Below the pieces are notes generated by a model. It was not told where the DNA came from. It saw nothing but the letters and a program-made list of their open reading frames with translations, and did no database searches. Shown in pieces: positions 62,376 to 64,000 of a DNA stretch of 64,000 nt. Source of the stretch: Pseudomonadales bacterium (GTDB lineage Bacteria > Pseudomonadota > Gammaproteobacteria > Pseudomonadales > Azotimanducaceae); the NCBI GenBank assembly GCA_022822135.1, contig JAJECH010000059.1:104991-168990 (forward strand). The letters are read 5' to 3'. Numbering within the stretch: the stretch's first letter is position 1; the number at the start of each line of letters is the position of its first letter. A program made the translations under genes and the position numbers.

Positions 62376-63425
62376 ATGAGATTTACCTTTGCTGCACTAC
62401 TGGTTGTTCTATCAGGCAGTGCGTTTGCTGATACGGATGCAGATGACCCTCGCACCCCGTGGGGCACACCGGATTTCACTGGTACGTACGATACCGCGAC
62501 ACTCACCCCGGTGCAAAGACCAAATTACTACGGTGATGAACTCTATGTCACCAAAGAGCAGGCGGAAGAGCGCGCAAGACAAACTGCGCAAGCATTAGCC
62601 GCCAATAATGCAAAGAAAGATCCCAATCGTGAAGCCCCTCCTGAAGGCGGCGATGGCTCACCTGGAGCTGCTGGAAATGTTGGCGGCTACAACACCTTTT
62701 GGATCGACAACGGCGAAACGCTAAATGCCGTTGATGGCAAATTCCGAACATCGATTATTACGTATCCGGAGAACGGCCGCCGACCTGGTATGACACCCGA
62801 AGGCGTAGCGCGAATTCGTGCTCTTTATCGATCATTTACACGAAATGACGGTACAGCATCCTGGATAGGTCGAGAAGGTGCGGGACCATACGATAATCCA
62901 GAAGGATTGACGCTTGCGGATCGGTGTCTACAAGGATTCAGCTCGACTGGTGGTCCCCCAATGATGCCGGCGCTTTACAACAACCATAAGAAAATTGTCC
63001 AAGGTCCAGATACGATCGTAATTCTTGTTGAGATGGTGCACGATGCTCGGACGATCAGAATGAACAGCGAGCATCCACCGGATGATGTTCGGTATTGGAT
63101 GGGTGACTCTATTGGTTGGTGGGAGGACGACACGCTCGTCGTCGAGACCACGAACTTTAACGACACACCTGCTCAAGCACCCGCGTCGCGGCACCTTAAA
63201 GTTGTTGAACGCTTCGAACGAATTGACGATCGAAACCTCCACTATAGCTTCGAGGTAGAAGATCCTTCGACTTGGCAAGACAAGTGGGCAGGTGATTACG
63301 TTTGGCCTGAGTCAGACGAGCGGATTTTCGAATATGCATGCCATGAAGGGAACTACGCGATGGGCAACATCCTTCGTGGCGCACGTCGGCTTGAGCGCGA
63401 AGCTATAGCCGCAGCGAATAACTAA
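62376..63425 (+). CDS. Secreted protein of unknown function, same family as 61513 gene
   Basis: 349 residues from ATG 62376 with GGGAGGAA just upstream; the signal peptide ends ADTDADD. A Gly-, Pro-rich segment (about 75-100) is followed by the family core: GPDTIVILVEMVHDARTIRMNSEHPPDDVRYWMGDSIGWWEDDTLVVETTNFNDTP, KVVERFERIDDRNLHYSFEVEDPSTWQDKW. Two paralogues in tandem plus the DUF6152 gene form an operon. Function unknown; similar operons are frequent in TonB-rich bacteria. Confidence 0.88.
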   Translation: MRFTFAALLVVLSGSAFADTDADDPRTPWGTPDFTGTYDTATLTPVQRPNYYGDELYVTKEQAEERARQTAQALAANNAKKDPNREAPPEGGDGSPGAAGNVGGYNTFWIDNGETLNAVDGKFRTSIITYPENGRRPGMTPEGVARIRALYRSFTRNDGTASWIGREGAGPYDNPEGLTLADRCLQGFSSTGGPPMMPALYNNHKKIVQGPDTIVILVEMVHDARTIRMNSEHPPDDVRYWMGDSIGWWEDDTLVVETTNFNDTPAQAPASRHLKVVERFERIDDRNLHYSFEVEDPSTWQDKWAGDYVWPESDERIFEYACHEGNYAMGNILRGARRLEREAIAAANN

Positions 63426-63444
63426 TTAGGTGAGGATCCTACGA

Positions 63445-63933
63445 ATGAAACTGCTCTATCTCGCTCTAGGAATCGTCGCATTGATTGCTGGTGTTGCCAT
63501 TTATGCGCATCACGCATTCGGTGCGGAGTTCGACCCCAACCGACCGTTGCTGTTGAAAGGCAAGGTCAGTAAAGTCGAATGGGTGAACCCACACGCGTGG
63601 ATTCACCTCGACCATGAGAAAGAGGACGGCTCAACTGAATCGTGGATGGTTGAAGGCGGGACACCCAATACACTGTTGCGACGTGGTGTCACTCGCGACT
63701 CATTAAAGCCAGGCACGTACATCATCGTTGATGGCTATCAATCGAAGGATCTCTCGAATCGCGCCAACGGTCGAAACATAACGTACGCCGACGGTACGAC
63801 ATTGTTCATGGGTTCATCCGGTACGGGTGCACCACGTGACGGTGCTGACCCGACTGAACCGGCACGGGCTGAGGATGTAGCGAAAATCCAGGAGGTTCAA
63901 GACTCTGACGAGGAAGCAGAGGCCGAAGAATAA
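63445..63933 (+). CDS. DUF6152-family secreted protein
   Basis: 162 residues from ATG 63445, with GAGG nine bases upstream. A signal peptide (1-24) ends in AHHAFGAEFDPN, the DUF6152 hallmark where HHA precedes the mature strand. The mature protein has LLLKGKVSKVEWVNPHAWIHLD, WMVEGGTPNTLLRRGVTRDSLKPGTYIIVDGYQSKD and ITYADGTTLFMGSSGTGAP, an OB-like layout. The C-terminus is acidic (QDSDEEAEAEE). It lies 20 bases after its neighbour. Function unknown. Confidence 0.9.
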   Translation: MKLLYLALGIVALIAGVAIYAHHAFGAEFDPNRPLLLKGKVSKVEWVNPHAWIHLDHEKEDGSTESWMVEGGTPNTLLRRGVTRDSLKPGTYIIVDGYQSKDLSNRANGRNITYADGTTLFMGSSGTGAPRDGADPTEPARAEDVAKIQEVQDSDEEAEAEE

Positions 63934-63958
63934 TCCCTTCCACACCGACCAAACCAAT

Positions 63959-63998
63959 CGCGCCTCATCACCCCCAAGGTGATGAGGCGCGTTTATTT
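63959..63998 (+). terminator. Rho-independent terminator
   Basis: CGCGCCTCATCACC (63959-63972) pairs perfectly with GGTGATGAGGCGCG (63978-63991) around CCCAA: 14 base pairs, 5-base loop. TTTATTT follows. It is 26 bases after the stop of the DUF6152 gene. Confidence 0.92.
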
Positions 63999-64000
63999 GG

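Overview
The window looks like chromosomal DNA of an uncultured, probably marine, gammaproteobacterium-like Gram-negative. This is an inference from TonB-dependent receptors, a FitAB module, the DUF3604/PpiC/HupE gene set, DUF6152 proteins and a SelD fused to an NADH-dehydrogenase-like domain. Base composition is balanced, genes are dense on both strands, and many genes seem to start with TTG or GTG. I see no phage genes, transposases, integrases or CRISPR arrays.

The headline is a bacterial sterol-biosynthesis locus at about 36.7-46.0 kb. A squalene/phytoene-synthase family gene (+) faces a tight minus-strand operon. In transcription order the operon encodes an SdmB-like 3beta-HSD/epimerase, an SdmA-like Rieske oxygenase, an ERG24/ERG4-type sterol reductase, a CYP51 P450, and an unusual single 1117-residue protein. 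That protein joins a squalene-monooxygenase-like flavoprotein to an oxidosqualene cyclase with the DCTAE motif. Together these predict farnesyl diphosphate -> squalene -> 2,3-oxidosqualene -> a lanosterol-type C30 sterol -> 14-demethylated, delta14-reduced, C-4-demethylated sterol. Next to it (33.5-36.1 kb) is an operon for an SCP2 sterol-carrier-like protein, a sulfotransferase and a DUF1214 protein, which could handle or modify the product.

Layout. 0-3 kb: end of a TonB receptor, two small membrane proteins, a DegT-family enzyme. 3.3-7.0 kb: overlapping operon DUF2141 / carotenoid oxygenase / LytS-type kinase / LytTR regulator. 7.0-9.2 kb: DUF4143 ATPase behind an inverted repeat, then FitAB. 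9.2-14.1 kb: SirB1-like protein, class III CoA-transferase, TonB receptor. 14.1-16 kb: selenocysteine tRNA (selC) followed by an AbiE toxin-antitoxin pair. 16.5-27.6 kb: housekeeping and accessory enzymes (sialidase, GNAT, methyltransferase, VOC, hydrolases, HAD, GST, hot-dog protein, esterase) and a second DUF4143 ATPase preceded by a 42-bp near-perfect palindrome. 27.7-31.6 kb: DUF3604 / PpiC / HupE operon. 32.7-33.3 kb: MazEF. 46.3-53.1 kb: HpcH aldolase, ADP-ribosylglycohydrolase, UDG-like protein, orphan sigma-region-4 protein, VOC, methyltransferase, rhomboid. 53.2-56.6 kb: overlapping operon GCS2 ligase / AstE-like / MetX. 56.6-58.9 kb: SelD fusion. 58.9-63.9 kb: secreted redoxin/cytochrome/copper-monooxygenase-like protein and three secreted proteins of unknown function, closed by a strong terminator.

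selC and selD together imply that the organism decodes UGA as selenocysteine; selA, selB and any selenoprotein gene lie outside the window or were not recognised. Three toxin-antitoxin modules and two DUF4143 ATPases within about 26 kb mark 7-33 kb as the more accessory half.
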